A DNA stretch of 64,000 nucleotides from Rhodosporidiobolus odoratus. Taxonomy: Eukaryota; Basidiomycota; Microbotryomycetes; Sporidiobolales; Sporidiobolaceae. Below, one piece after another: positions 35,056 to 46,630 of this stretch. Each line of letters begins with the position of its first letter. Positions within the stretch are counted from its first letter, which is position 1. Made by a program: the position numbers and the translations under genes. The notes beneath the pieces are model-generated. The model was not told the DNA's origin, did no database searches, and saw only the letters and a list, made by a program, of their open reading frames with translations. The stretch spans positions 2,232,001-2,296,000 of the forward strand of contig JAOANU010000001.1 in assembly GCA_034387635.1 (NCBI GenBank), in the 5' to 3' direction.

Positions 35056-38000
35056 ATGTTAAGAAGCCCTTCCACGCACAAGGCTAGTAGTCCGCCAGCT
35101 GTATCTCCGCGGCCACCTGCGCCCGACCGACGGCGACGTCTGACCCCCTTCCACTTCCTCCTCATCTCCGTCCTCTTCCACCTTTCGACCCTGCCTTCAA
35201 TCTTCGACATCTATTTCCGCTCCCCAGTCGTCTCGGTCCCCGAACGTTTCAGAACCGGACCGGAGCTCGCAAAACGGGTCGTCCTCATCGTAGGAGACGG
35301 ATTGCGAGCAGACAAGCTTTTCCAGACCTATTCCGATCCGCCCTTCCCGCCCTCACCTCTAGATGAGCTCCCCTCAACGCTCGGTAACGCGCCGCATGCT
35401 CAAGTAGAAGCCGGCGTACAGGCAGGCTTGAGTCGGACCACCCCGGCGCCGTTCTTAAGAGGGTTGATCCAAAGTGGACAAGCGCAGTGGGGGGTTAGTC
35501 ATACGAGAGTGCCTACGGAAAGTAGACCGGGTCATGTGGCGCTTATTGGGGGGATGTATGAGGATGTGAGCGCTGTTACGAGGGGGTGGACGACGTGAGT
35601 TTTCCTGTTTCGTGCCTACCTCCCCGACTTGTCGCCATAGCACTCGCCTTGCAGTGCTGCTGGACATGGTGTCGAGCTGTTGCGAATTGATGACTGACTC
35701 AGAGATGGTCCAATCCACATAGCAACCCGGTTCCCTTTGATTCTGTCTTTAATCAATCTACCCACGCCTTCACCTTCGGCTCACCCGACATCCTCCCCAT
35801 GTTCAAGCTTGGCGCCTCCGATCCCTCTAGAGTTTCCACCTGGAGCTACGACGAAGAGGCAGAAGACTTCACGGCCGACGCGGTCCACCTCGACCTATGG
35901 GTGCTGGAGCAGCTTCGAACGCTCTTCACGAACGCCACGGCCGACACGGAGCTAGATCGGAAACTGAGAGAACCAGGAGTGGTCTTCTTTGAGCATCTGT
36001 TAGGATTGGATACGACCGGACACTCATACCGGCCACATGGAGCGGAGTACCATCGAAACATCCGTGTAGTCGATTATGTCGCGCGGGAAACGGTCAAACT
36101 CTTCGACAACTTCTATGGCCGAGATGGAGAGACGGCGTTTGTCTTTACTGCAGATCATGGGATGAGTAGTTTGGGAAATCATGGTGATGGTCATCCGGAT
36201 AATACGAGGACACCGTTGGTTGTTTGGGGGAAGGGGGTGAGAGAGAGCGAAGATTGGGAGGCGCCGGGAGAGCATGACGATTACTCGGTAGGGTGGGGAC
36301 TGAACGGAGTCCGTCGGGATGTGGAGCAAGCGGACGTAGCGCCGCTCATGGTACGTCCTTTCCCGATTCTCGCCTTTCCTGCGAACCGATGCTTTGAACC
36401 TGACCCAGCACTTTGTGCCTTACGCAGTCTGTCCTTGCCGGTCTTCCTTTTCCTGCCAACTCTGCCGGCCGAGTACCACTTGAGTACTTGGCGGCAGGCG
36501 CTGAGGTCCGAGCGAAGGCAGCTTTGGCGAATGCGAAGCAGTTGCTTGCAGAGATGGAGGCTAAGAGCAGTACGTCGTGCACCTTCTTCTGTCCTTATGC
36601 TTACACTGAACCGAGCAAGACTCGCCGTAGACCTCAAGAAGCAGCACGCACGCTCGTTCCGCCCGTTCCCTGAGCTCATCGATTCGGCAGAAGACGGCAC
36701 CCTTTCGCCATCCTCGCACATCACACAGATCGAAGCGCTTCTCGACGCCGGAGACTATGTCGAAGCCGAGAAGCTCAGTATTGAGCTCGGTGATATCGCC
36801 ATAAGAGGTTCGAATTACTTCCAGAAGTAAGCTCTTTTTTTCGAACTTGACCTGAAAATTCGTGCTGACTCCCCTCTGCTTGCAGGTACGACTGGTTTCT
36901 TCTCCGCTCCATCGTCATGGCGGGCTACACAGGCTTCATCGCCTTCACTGCACATTTCATCCTCTCCTCCCAAATTCCCACCTCTTCACCTTCAACTACA
37001 GCCTCAGCACTCTACTACCTCCAGTACCCAATCCTCCTCACCTCCGCGATCCTCTGCATGCGCTTCTTCGCCGAGAAGGCCCCAGCATCGTACTATCTCT
37101 ATGCGTTCTTCCCCAGTGCATTTTGGACGAGTGTTGTGCGGGACGCGGACCCATTCGTGGCACTCTTCCAGTCTACCTCCCCAAGCTCGTTTCTGCGAGG
37201 GCTCGCCGGTTCCCTAGCCGCTCTACTCTCCCTCCTCGCCACAGCTTACGGTTACGCTGATCGACGAGCTTTTGCAGCTATCGCCCTGGGTATGGGGTGG
37301 GGTCGGCCACTTGTCCCCGAGCGGGAATGGAAGGCGCGAGGTAGGCATCTCTTGTGGAGCTGGAGGATCAGTATGACGGCTTTGGCGGTGTTCCCGTTGT
37401 TGCCGGTGGAGAAGGGGGAGGATCTGAGGGTTGTGTGCGTTTTGATTTCCCCTCTCGTTTCGCCGTGTATGGGTGAGGCTGATCCGCCTATCGTGCTACA
37501 GAACCGCTGGCGCCCTGCTCCTTATGGCTCTCGCCGTTGTGGCCTTTTCACAACTCGACTTACAAAGCTCGCCGACTGGGCAACGAACGAAATGGTTCCT
37601 CCTTGCCGAAGTATCCTCATTCCCGTATTCGTAGTGGCAAACTCAAGCTGATCATTCTGATCGCAGATGTTGCTCACCGTGACCTGTCTCACTATCACCT
37701 GCTCGTCTGCCTCGAGCCTACAACGAAAAGAGGGGTTGCCTGTCTTTAACCGGTGGATGGGTTGGCTAGTACTAAGTGAGATCTTTCTCGCGCTCTGCCT
37801 GACAACACTGTGCTCATGTATGCTTCTTCCAGTCATGTCCTCGTCCATCTCCCTCCTGAACGGCCGACCTCCCGCCCAGCCCTGCCTCGAACGCCTAACC
37901 ATCCTCCTCCTCTCCTTCTCCCCGGCCTTCATCCTCCTCTCCCTTTCCTACGAAGCCCTCTTCTACGCCATCTTCTGCTGCGCTCTCCTAAGCTGGATGG

Positions 38001-38537
38001 GTATGGAGAGCTCCTTTGCTGGGAAAGAGAAGGAGGGAAGGATTGGCAAGAGGGAGGTCAGGGTTGCGGCGTTTTTCTTGGCGTTTTTACATTTGGGATT
38101 CTTTGGGGTGGGGAATGTGGCTAGTATCAGTTCGGTACGTGGCTCTACCTCCCTGCGGTTCTGTCTTCGCATTGAAAGAGAAGACGAAGCAGGCAGATAA
38201 GACAGACAGATGCTGACCTTCTCAATCCTGTGTGACACGCCGCCATAACGAGCAGTTCTACCTCGAACCCGTCTACCGACTCATGACCGTCTTCGCCCCC
38301 TTCCCCATGGTACATCTCGCCCCTCTCTTGCTGTTACAGACCTCAACCCTTCTAACCCATCGTTGTGCAGGGCGCCCTCCTGCTGTTCAAACTCCTCATC
38401 CCTTTCGTCGCCCTCTCGGCTGTCTCGAGCGTAATCAACCGACGACTGAGACTACCTCCGCTTGGGCTGTTCCTGGTCGGGAGTGGGTTGAGCGAGGTGT
38501 TGACCATTTTTGTGCGTCTGACCGAGTTCTCCCTTCC

Positions 38538-38579
<42 letters not shown>

Positions 38580-38749
38580 CATGGTTTCTCGCTTTGGCGG
38601 CGCAGTTCTTCTTCCGCGTAACCGATACGGGTTCGTGGCTTGAAATCGGTAGTAGCATCACAAACTTTATCATCTGCTCTCTGTTGAGTCTGTTCTCGTC
38701 GGTTTTGTTGGTTGGAGGGGAGGCGGTCATGGAGGGGACGGTGGGATAG
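35056..38749 (+). CDS. MCD4: GPI ethanolamine phosphate transferase 1
   Basis: The N-terminus has a short cytosolic part and a signal anchor (FHFLLISVLFHLSTLPSIF), then the alkaline-phosphatase-like lumenal domain: VVLIVGDGLRADKLF, HTRVPTESRPGHVALIGGMY with the nucleophile Thr, VFFEHLLGLDTTGHSYRPH and FVFTADHGMSSLGNHGDG. A PIG-N type C-terminal membrane domain follows over many exons, with hydrophobic segments such as SIVMAGYTGFIAFTAHFIL and FSPAFILLSLSYEALFYAI, and ends GGEAVMEGTVG. The enzyme adds ethanolamine phosphate to the first mannose of the GPI precursor in the ER. The last intron contains a CT microsatellite. The gene has about ten introns; some 3' exon borders are not resolved here. 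Confidence 0.9.
38541..38575 (+). repeat. (CT)n microsatellite in the last MCD4 intron
   Basis: About 17 uninterrupted CT dinucleotides. The run lies in the pyrimidine-rich part of the intron that begins near 38512, upstream of its acceptor CGCAG, so its length could affect splicing of the final MCD4 exon. Confidence 0.9.
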
Positions 38750-38906
38750 TGCAATGAAGCGGCCATGGATTGAATTTATTCGACAGTCATCAAGCTCAAC
38801 GAGTGGGATGCCAGACAAAGATACTTACTGACAAGACAACGATACAAACCAAAGTAAAGTAAACAGATGACGGTTCCCGACTATTCCCTCCCACGAGAAA
38901 CGAGTT

Positions 38907-41325
38907 TCAAGCCCGCTTCCTCCCCTTCCGAACCCCCAACACCCCCTCACACCCCGCCGCCACCGCCAAACACCCCCCAACAAAAAGAATCAACCCTCCC
39001 CACTTCCCTTCCGATACGCCCGTATACGCCGTCTTGACTTGCTCAAAAGCAGCAGCGCGAGGGAGAGAATGGGACAGGAGAGCGGAGGAGACGGGGGCGC
39101 AGAGGAGTGAGCCGAGGCCTCGGGTCAGGGAGAGGAGAGAGAAAAGGGTGGAGGTTAGGGTAGGGTCATTTTCTGTGCGTGCGCGCAAAGCGGACATGAG
39201 ATGATAAGAGAGGAGAGAGTCAGCCGAGCGGTTCGTGTGAGACTCGCGGGCCTCAAACAGAGGAAAGTAGTAGTAGAATGGACGTTGACTAGGGGAGGGG
39301 CGGGGCCAATGGACGTCGTGTATCATAGGGGAGGGGCGAGAAAGGGAAGAAGCGAGACATACGGACGGCGTTCTTGATGATTGCGCTGTATAGACTTGTC
39401 CAACCTCCGGCGCCTAGACCGAGTACGACAGAAAAGACGAGTAGCGGGGCGAGGGATGTTGCTGTTAGATAGAAAGCCGACGCAAAAGCCGAACGTCAGT
39501 GACGGATTAGCTCAGACATTTCTCGCAGACGCAGAACGCAGGCTAGACGAGAGAAAATGCCAGGGGAGGATGGGGAAGCATGACGTACAGGCTACGCCCC
39601 AAATCAAGAAGACTGAGACAGACGCGAAGAGCATGGTGCCAAATCCGAGATAGTGCGGACTGTGTGAATCGCTAAGGAGACCGAGGAGAACACGGGAAAG
39701 GACGGAGGCTCCGTTCACACAAGCCAAAAGGGCAGAAGAAGATGTCGTTGATAGGCCGAGAGACTGTGGATGTATTCCGATTCGATCAGCCTTCGTCCTG
39801 GCACATGCAGGAGAGAGATGATTCAGGACGGTAGCATGAACGTACGGCACCGAAGGAAGGCAAATACAGTGTCGAGGAGAAGAAGCCGAAGGCTTGGGCG
39901 ACTGCACGGTCGGCAACCACAGATCAATATTCAGGTCGTAGAGTCTTAAGGACTTTACATACTGTTCGCGACCATGAACACCCACAGCCCGCCATTCCTC
40001 AGCAGTTTCCTCGCGGTTGGTTTGTCATGTTCAACCCTGGGTTCAGTTCTGCTGCTGGACTGTTCCGCGCCGGCTTCGGCGTCGGTGTTCGCCATTAGTT
40101 CAGGCGGTGCACCATCGCGTGCCTTCTTGTCTCGACTGGACGACGAGTTTCTCGGCGGAAGCGGTAGACGGGGTTTGATGAGCGGTAAAGCGGTACCGAG
40201 CAACACGAAAGTCGACACAGCCTTCAAATCAATGACGAAGTCAGTTTCATCAGCTTGCTCAGATCAGAGCAGAGAGGACAAACCAAACCCTGTAGGGTCC
40301 TCGCCGCCCCCCATTTCCGCAGCAAAACCTCGAGGATGAACGGCATGATGAGCCCACCCGCGGCGGTACCGGCGAAGCAGACGCCGTTGGCGAGACCGCG
40401 GCGAGCGACGAACCACTCGGAGAGGAAGTAGAAGGTCGAGTAGTCTGAAGAAAAGCGAGGGGAATTAGCAGGAGTCGGAGGAATGAACGGCTATGGGAGA
40501 GCAAGTACAGGCCATAGAACCGCCGATCGAGTAGAGCAAACCCTGAGTCAGGAGGAGTTGCCACGGCTGTACAAAGGACAGGTGTCGAGCAGGAGAAAAC
40601 AGGCACGATGAGCAAACCTCACTCAGCCAGCTTCCACGACGAACGTCAGCGTACCGTTTTAGCGAAGCTGCTGAGTAGCAGACTCAAGACGCAAGTGATG
40701 GCGCCCAGCCGAATGACGTTGAGCCTCCATCTAGGACGCGGGTTGAGGAGTAGCGAAATGGGCGGGCCGAGGAGGTCTGCCACGAACCCGATTTGAGCCA
40801 AAAATCGACCAGTCAGAAGGATGCGAGAGAAGCGCACAGATAAACCCGGCTGCAACGGTACCGACAAGCGGGAGAAGTGACGAGTCCCTGTAGGCGCCGC
40901 TGGACGACAGACCATGGGTCTGATAATGCTGGAGGAAAAGACCGTACGAGGAGGGCAAGCCCCAAATGACGGTCTCGACTGAGACGGTCGCAGCAGAGGA
41001 GGCGGGAGAGGATATAACGAGGGAAAATTGACGTATGCCAAGGTGAGCGGTCATGAGGCTGGCGAACCAAGGAGGGCAGAGAAAGGAACTGACAGGAAAA
41101 GGCGCCGAGGAGAAACAGGTATGCTTGTTTCGAGGTGTCGGGGGCGGGAAGAGGCGGCAGCTCCCTCTCTGAGCGAGTGCTAGGCGGATAAGCAGTCTCA
41201 CGAGTTAGGGTTGGCGAGATTGATTGTATCGAGGGAGAGTTGGGAAATGAAGCTGGGGCGGACGTCGATCTCGCTAGGGGGTTCGCCTGGGCCACGTACA
41301 GTGTTGGAGAGGCTGTTGTAGCCAT
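38907..41325 (-). CDS. MFS transporter, monocarboxylate (MCH/MCT) type
   Basis: A Ser/Pro-rich cytosolic head of about 65 residues is followed by TSKQAYLFLLGAF and VETVIWGLPSSYGLFLQHY, the first membrane helix in the style of fungal monocarboxylate-like permeases. Further segments come from short exons: SLLPLVGTVAAG, GPPISLLLNPRPRWR (loop 2-3), FYFLSEWFVARRGLANGVCF, AGGLIMPFILEVLL, then a long charged middle loop, and VLLGLLSDSHSPHYLGFGTM and LFVGGCLAVAAGCEGVL near the end. Around 12 helices are expected. The substrate cannot be read from the sequence; fungal relatives carry carboxylates, riboflavin or unknown solutes. It starts 103 bp from the LOA1-like gene on the opposite strand. Confidence 0.8.
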
Positions 41326-41428
41326 GTTAATCGCGAACTCGTAGCTTGGAGAGTGGTAGAAGGAGAGCGAGACCCCAACTTATGCTTTCCCCACTTTTGC
41401 TTCCCTTGTTTGACTCGTTCTCCTCGAC

Positions 41429-42841
41429 ATGGAAAAGTTTAGCAAATGGAGAGATGCAGCAACTGGAGTAGCTCCCTTCCTCGTCCCTTTACCGGCTTCA
41501 ATCCACCCCGTCCCGCCTGTTCTCACCGCCATCCTCTTCCCACTCCAAACTCTCAAGGGCGTGCTCGGGACTACACTCGTCCTACTCCTGCTCCTTCTGC
41601 AGACAGTACTGATCGATGGAGTGCTCCTGGTACTTGTGCGCCTACCTCATTCTTTTATTGCTAGAGCAACCCTGACCCATGTCTCGCAGAGCCCTTTCCC
41701 GCCGGTCTACGACACTCTGTCCCGAGTAGTCAACGCTGCGGCATGTCGCATCATCCTCGCCGCACTCGGTGTCTTGTGGGTCAAGGCGGAAACCGTTCAG
41801 TTGAAGCGGACAGGGTGAGCTGATATACAACATTTTCCTTTCCTAGCCCGGGCGTTGAGGCGCAGAGCATCCCGTGCTGAATAGTTCTTCTCACTTCTTG
41901 AACTCACAGACGCTCTCCGCCGCAAGTCCCCTTTGCACCTCAAACAGGCGATCTCATCGTCGCCAATTCTTCTTCCTATGTAGATCTGTTCTACCTCGCG
42001 TTTCGGTGCGTGCCTCCCCTTCGTAGCTCACGAACCCCGTTTGCTCATCTCAGCTAGGGCGACCGAACTGCAGTTACAACCCCACCTTCGTCCTCCCTGT
42101 CACCTCTGCCGCATTCGCCTCAACCGGCGCAATCAGCGGGTTCCGCCGAGTGTCGCTGATCAGCGCAGTCCTAGCGTCTGGGAAACTGCCCACGCAGCAG
42201 AAAGACGGTGGAGAGTCTCTAGAGGAGATAGTCGAGAAGGCTAGAGGACCTGTGGTGGTCTTCCCTGAGGTCCGTCCACTAGCCACCATTTGTTTCAGCG
42301 TTCCCGCAGCTGCTGTCGACGCGTCGAGCTGCAAGCGCGTCTGACCAGGATTCACACACAGGCTACTACCTCGAACAACCGGGCCCTCCTCAAATTCGCC
42401 GAAACTGCGCCACGACCAGCTACCGCTTCGGCGGGAAAACCCGTTCCCGTTCGAGTTTTTGTCCTCGCTTTCCGGTACATTACCCTTCCCCCCTGTGCTC
42501 ATCACGCTTACTGTACTGACTGCACTCCACGATGCAGCTACGCCACCCCGACTCGTTTCTCTCCCTCTCTAACCTACCCCATCCCCTCCATTACTCTCTC
42601 CCCTCTTTCCCACCTCTACACCCTGACCTCCTCCCTTTCCCCCACCTCCCTCTCTCTCCGACGACTACATGCCTCCGAATGTCCCCGCCTCTCGCTTCAA
42701 CCGGGTGGTAATGCGAGAAAGGAAGAGTGGCAGGCGCTGCAGGATGTACTGGCTGGCACGGGGAGATTGAAAAGGGTTGGGGGGTTGGGGTGGAGGGAGA
42801 AGGAGGGGTTCTTGAATTTCAGGAGGTCTAAGGGGAGGTAG
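41429..42841 (+). CDS. LOA1/Vps66-like lysophosphatidic acid acyltransferase
   Basis: An N-terminal hydrophobic segment (TTLVLLLLLLQTVLIDGVLLVLV) is followed by the PlsC-type acyltransferase core: RRSPPQVPFAPQTGDLIVAN, SSSYVDLFYLAF (motif I region), VVVFPE | ATTSNNRALLKF (motif III, split by an intron) and a C-terminal part with YATPTRFSPSLTYPIPSIT. The FPE-TTSN-RALLKF pattern points to the yeast Loa1/Vps66 subgroup, which acylates lysophosphatidic acid at ER and lipid droplets. The motif I His is replaced (NSSSYVD), so activity cannot be assumed. About seven short exons. A head-to-head promoter of 103 bp is shared with the MFS gene. Confidence 0.75.
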
Positions 42842-43196
42842 TGGATTGCAGACATAGACGGGAGGAAAAGGCGAGAGAGGCAAAGTTGGAGCGGGATTGG
42901 GAAGGTCCGCTTTGTGCCAAGCAGATTTCTGCTGAAGGTCAGAGAGGGACGCAAAGCTTGCAGTCTTCTAGTCCGGCAGATTGTCGAGTACGCTACGTCG
43001 CACCGGCTAGTCGCCGGTTGTCGCTGCTGCACGCAAAATCCTCTAACATCAATCTAGCATGCTCTCTTGAGGAACAGATGAGAGAAACGTTCCGTGTTGA
43101 GTGCTAAGCAAGGGGTATCCAACAAAGAACAGGCTAGGCAGAAGGGCGAAAGAACACCGCACAGACGCAGAGGATAGGATGTCACAACCCGGCCGT
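42842..43196. other. convergent intergenic region
   Basis: About 355 bp between the LOA1-like stop (+) and the stop of the Ser-rich membrane protein (-). Nothing else is seen in it. Confidence 0.4.
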
Positions 43197-46100
43197 CTAA
43201 AAGATTCCTGACTTTCTCACCATCTTCTCCAACGCTTTCCCGACTCCACCCTGCTCCTCCTGCTCCTCCTGCTCCTTCGCCTCAGTAGTACCCAATCCAG
43301 CCCCCGCACTGCCCTTCCTCAACAACCTACTCAACCTCTCCTTATCTTGACTCAACGGCACACTCTCCGCCGTCCCCTCTTCGGAATGACCCTCCGCGTT
43401 CCCACTAGCACTGGCGAGACCGAACCCTCCTCCCAAAGTCCCATCAGCAGATTGACTCCGACTCCTCTGTATGATCAACATACTAACCCTCCGATCTCTA
43501 GCGATCGCTTCACTATCGTCGCTGTCTTCACCGCTGATCCCATCTTCGTACGAATCGCCACGGTGACGACCTCCGAGTGGACGAGTGTAGCGTGCTCCAC
43601 CTGCGAGACGAGCGGGAGGCGGGGAGACGGTCGTGGTTGAACGTTCGAGTTTTTGAGGAGAAGGAGGGGAAGGGAGTCGAGGAGGTTTGGTCTTCTTTGT
43701 AGCCTCCTTCTTGCGACCCTCACGGGGCACCCCTTTACCTTCTTGTACGGCGGCGCGGGGTGAAGAGGGAACAAAGGCGGGCAACAATCCCCCTTGTCCT
43801 GGTGAACCAGGTGAAGGGACAGGTGAAGGCAGGTGAGTTTCTCTCGAGGAGCGTTTCTCGAGATTCTCAACCGCGGCTTTGACTCGATTTGGGTGCTGCA
43901 GTGGGGCGAGAGGGGGGGAGGTGGGGAAGATTGGGTTGAAACCGAGTGATTCGCGAGGTTGAGAGGATGGGGCGGGGACTGAGGTCGGGCGGAGGGAGTC
44001 TTTCGAAGGTTTTTTCGATATGGGTTGTTGCTGAGAGTGCGAGGAAGGACGGGGGCGAGAAGAAGAGGAGGAGGAGGAGGATGGAAGAGGGGCTTTGGCG
44101 GATTGAAGGGCAATCGAAGACTGAACTACCATTCCCGGTCTGACGATCGGGGCGCTTTGCCGAAGTTGTTCAATCTCGTCCTTCCTGCTACTCTTGCCCT
44201 TCTTTCCTCTTTGAGCATAGTCCTTTAACCCACCTTCATCCTCGCCACCTTGGCCTTGGTAGACCAACCCGCCGAGACCGGAGAGGGAAAACGCTGACTC
44301 GCTGGCTCGAAGCGCTCCAGGGTCGAAGGGAGGCATAGGCGAGCCAATAGACGCGAAGCCTCCGCCCAGGGCGCCGTGTCCGTACGAGGACAGAGAGGGG
44401 GACATAGGCGGAGCAGCGAAGAAAAGGTCCGGACGCGTTTCGGGGGAAAGAGGCGTAGCGGTCGTGCGAGGGGGGATGTGGGACGGGAAGAGATCGGCTG
44501 GAGGTGGGGCATAGGGGTTCGAGCTGGAACGAGATGGCCTCGAGAGCTTGGGAGGAGATTGTGAGCGGAAGGGTAGGCGATTTGGAGGGTCGGTCAAACC
44601 GCGCTGGGGAGAAGAGCGCGAGGCGGGGATATTGGGTAGAGGTCGCTTAGCGGTCTTTTTCTCTGGCGAGGAAGAGTAGTCAAAGAGAAGCGCAGGGGGA
44701 GGAGCTCGAGCAGAGTCGGAGGGAGGGGCAGGCCGTAGGAGATCGGACTTGGCCTTCTTCGGCGAAATTTGCAGGGGAGAAGGCGCGGCGGGAAGGTCGA
44801 CTTGAAAGGTAGGAGGGGCGCCGTTCTCGCGAGTGAAGGGGTTGGGAGCTGGAGTCGACGAGCGAGGATGGTGGACATCTTCTCCTGCCATGTAACGACG
44901 TGCGAGGTCTCCATCTCCAACTCGAGCCGCACCGAGGAAAGCGTCCAAGTCCACCTCCTCGAGCTTCTCATCCTCGTCGTCGCTATCTTCCGCAATCCCC
45001 TTGTACGCATCGTGCGATTCGAAGCCAGGCGAGTAGACCGACGGCGAAGGCATCTCGTCCGCGCGCAACGCCCTCCCTCCGGGCCCTACGCCAGGAACCG
45101 TCAACCCTCCTCCGCCTCCTCCCAGCCGAGAGACAAGCTTCTTGCCCAGCCTGCTGCTCACGCTCCCTTTGCTCTTCGTGCTCCCACTTCCGGCCGCTCC
45201 TCGTGGCCTGTACCGCTTCGAGGTCGTGCCCATCCCCCAGATCCCGTCCGACTGAACGCGATGATCCTCTTCAGCCTGTGCATCGGCGTAGACGGACGAC
45301 TTGGTCCGAGGCAGCGCCATCCCCCAACCCCACCCACGATCTCCCTTCGAGCCTGAACGAACAAGACTGCTAGCGATGCTGGACGAGCGCGAGGGTGGCG
45401 CGAAGGGCTTGTCGAGCGAGGCGTACGAGACCGAAAGGAAGGGTACAGGGGGTTTCCTCTGTCCGACGCCGAAAAGGTTGGACCACCTCGAAGCGCTCTT
45501 CACCATCGCGGGCGCGTCTTCGGGTTTTTCCTTCTCGAGGGAGAGAAGCGCCGGCGAGCCTGAGGGGAGCGACGCCTTCTCCACCAGCCCACCTTCTTCT
45601 TCTTCGTCCAGCTCCCGCTGCCTGCTTCTGCGGCTACTCCAGCTTCCTCCGGCACCTTTGCCCCAGAAGCCGCCCTCGACGCCACCCTCGGTGAGAGGGG
45701 CGGATCCTCGTCGAGCCCAGAACTTGCCGTACGTCGTGCCGAGGAGGAAGAAAATGAGGATAATCGGGACGGCGACGAAGATGGGGATGAGGTAGGCAAT
45801 CTTGAAGTGTGAAGGTGAGGAGGTAGCGGAGGCGGCAGTCGCTGAGGCGTCACTGAGTGCGAGAGTGCCAGTCGCAATGAGGCTAGACGATACCGAGGAG
45901 GAGAGCAGAGAACTGGAGGTGGAAGTCACTGAGGACGAAGTGGTTGAACTGGAAGAAGTGGACGAGGATATCGACTTTGAAGAAGACGACGTTCTGACGG
46001 GGGTCATGCTCGTCTCACTTGTCTCCATATCGCTGCTGCTGCCCGTTGTGATCCACCAAGCCGAGGACTCTGCCTCACCGACGGCGACATCGGTTTCTGC

Positions 46101-46226
46101 TGGCTGAGTGTTGAAAGTCGCGGCTGCAGGTGTGGCTATAGCGGCTGCGGGCGTGGTTGCAGCGGCTGCGGGCGTCCACGGGGTATAGAGACCGTTGTTG
46201 TAGGTTGGTGTAGCGGCTTGCGCCAT
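43197..46226 (-). CDS. Ser-rich single-pass membrane protein with a long cytoplasmic tail
   Basis: An uninterrupted frame of 1009 codons, unusual in this intron-rich window. Residues 1-140 are Ala/Thr/Ser-rich, with long Ser/Thr runs suited to O-mannosylation. One strongly hydrophobic segment follows (AYLIPIFVAVPIILIFFLL, about residues 146-167), then about 840 disordered, Pro/Ser/Arg-rich residues with many SP sites, ending KMVRKSGIF. No classical signal peptide precedes the Ser-rich part, so the hydrophobic segment may itself direct insertion with the N-terminus outside. The architecture resembles fungal wall sensors or polarity proteins (Mid2/Axl2-like), but no specific domain is visible and function is unassigned. 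The ATG is well placed and a TATA-like element lies 114 bp upstream. Confidence 0.7.
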   Translation of the reverse strand: MAQAATPTYNNGLYTPWTPAAAATTPAAAIATPAAATFNTQPAETDVAVGEAESSAWWITTGSSSDMETSETSMTPVRTSSSSKSISSSTSSSSTTSSSVTSTSSSLLSSSVSSSLIATGTLALSDASATAASATSSPSHFKIAYLIPIFVAVPIILIFFLLGTTYGKFWARRGSAPLTEGGVEGGFWGKGAGGSWSSRRSRQRELDEEEEGGLVEKASLPSGSPALLSLEKEKPEDAPAMVKSASRWSNLFGVGQRKPPVPFLSVSYASLDKPFAPPSRSSSIASSLVRSGSKGDRGWGWGMALPRTKSSVYADAQAEEDHRVQSDGIWGMGTTSKRYRPRGAAGSGSTKSKGSVSSRLGKKLVSRLGGGGGGLTVPGVGPGGRALRADEMPSPSVYSPGFESHDAYKGIAEDSDDEDEKLEEVDLDAFLGAARVGDGDLARRYMAGEDVHHPRSSTPAPNPFTRENGAPPTFQVDLPAAPSPLQISPKKAKSDLLRPAPPSDSARAPPPALLFDYSSSPEKKTAKRPLPNIPASRSSPQRGLTDPPNRLPFRSQSPPKLSRPSRSSSNPYAPPPADLFPSHIPPRTTATPLSPETRPDLFFAAPPMSPSLSSYGHGALGGGFASIGSPMPPFDPGALRASESAFSLSGLGGLVYQGQGGEDEGGLKDYAQRGKKGKSSRKDEIEQLRQSAPIVRPGMVVQSSIALQSAKAPLPSSSSSSSSRPRPSSHSQQQPISKKPSKDSLRPTSVPAPSSQPRESLGFNPIFPTSPPLAPLQHPNRVKAAVENLEKRSSRETHLPSPVPSPGSPGQGGLLPAFVPSSPRAAVQEGKGVPREGRKKEATKKTKPPRLPSPPSPQKLERSTTTVSPPPARLAGGARYTRPLGGRHRGDSYEDGISGEDSDDSEAIARDRRVSMLIIQRSRSQSADGTLGGGFGLASASGNAEGHSEEGTAESVPLSQDKERLSRLLRKGSAGAGLGTTEAKEQEEQEEQGGVGKALEKMVRKSGIF

Positions 46227-46339
46227 GGTTCGTTAGGTAACTGCAGGTGAAATGGGTCAGTGAACCTGATTCCCGTTGGGCGGGGCAAGGGACTCACAGA
46301 GTGTACAGGTGAGATGGGTCGTGAGGGTCGTGAGTGGTG

Positions 46340-46347
46340 TATATATA
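46340..46347 (-). promoter_or_regulatory. TATA-like element
   Basis: TATATATA on the minus strand, 114 bp upstream of the ATG at 46226. This is one of the few clear TATA-like octamers in the window, in a plausible promoter position for the Ser-rich membrane protein gene. Confidence 0.45.
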
Positions 46348-46630
46348 GGATCAGAGTCTAGGTAGATAAATAGAGAGAAAGAGGGAGCAAATGAGAGAGC
46401 GGTGGAAAAGAGAAGAGAGAATGTTGATTCAAATTCCACTTTGATCCATTTCTCAAGATTCATGCACATCTCGCTTGACCTCGACAGGCTCATACGATGG
46501 CCGTACGGACTCACCAACAGCATGCCTGTATCGCTGAACCCCGGCCGACACCCTACCATCCTTTCTCGCTTGTATCTTTTTCGCACCTCAACATGATGTC
46601 AACTCGCTCATAACTGCTCACACGGGTGCG

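Noticed and set aside
38360..38820. Arg-Glu repeat peptides encoded opposite the CT tract
   Set aside because: They are only the translation of the (CT/AG) microsatellite on the other strand.
44500..45800. Plus-strand frames of 99-195 codons opposite the Ser-rich membrane gene
   Set aside because: They are Arg/Pro/Ser-rich antisense shadows of a Ser/Pro-rich single exon, with no independent start or intron signals.
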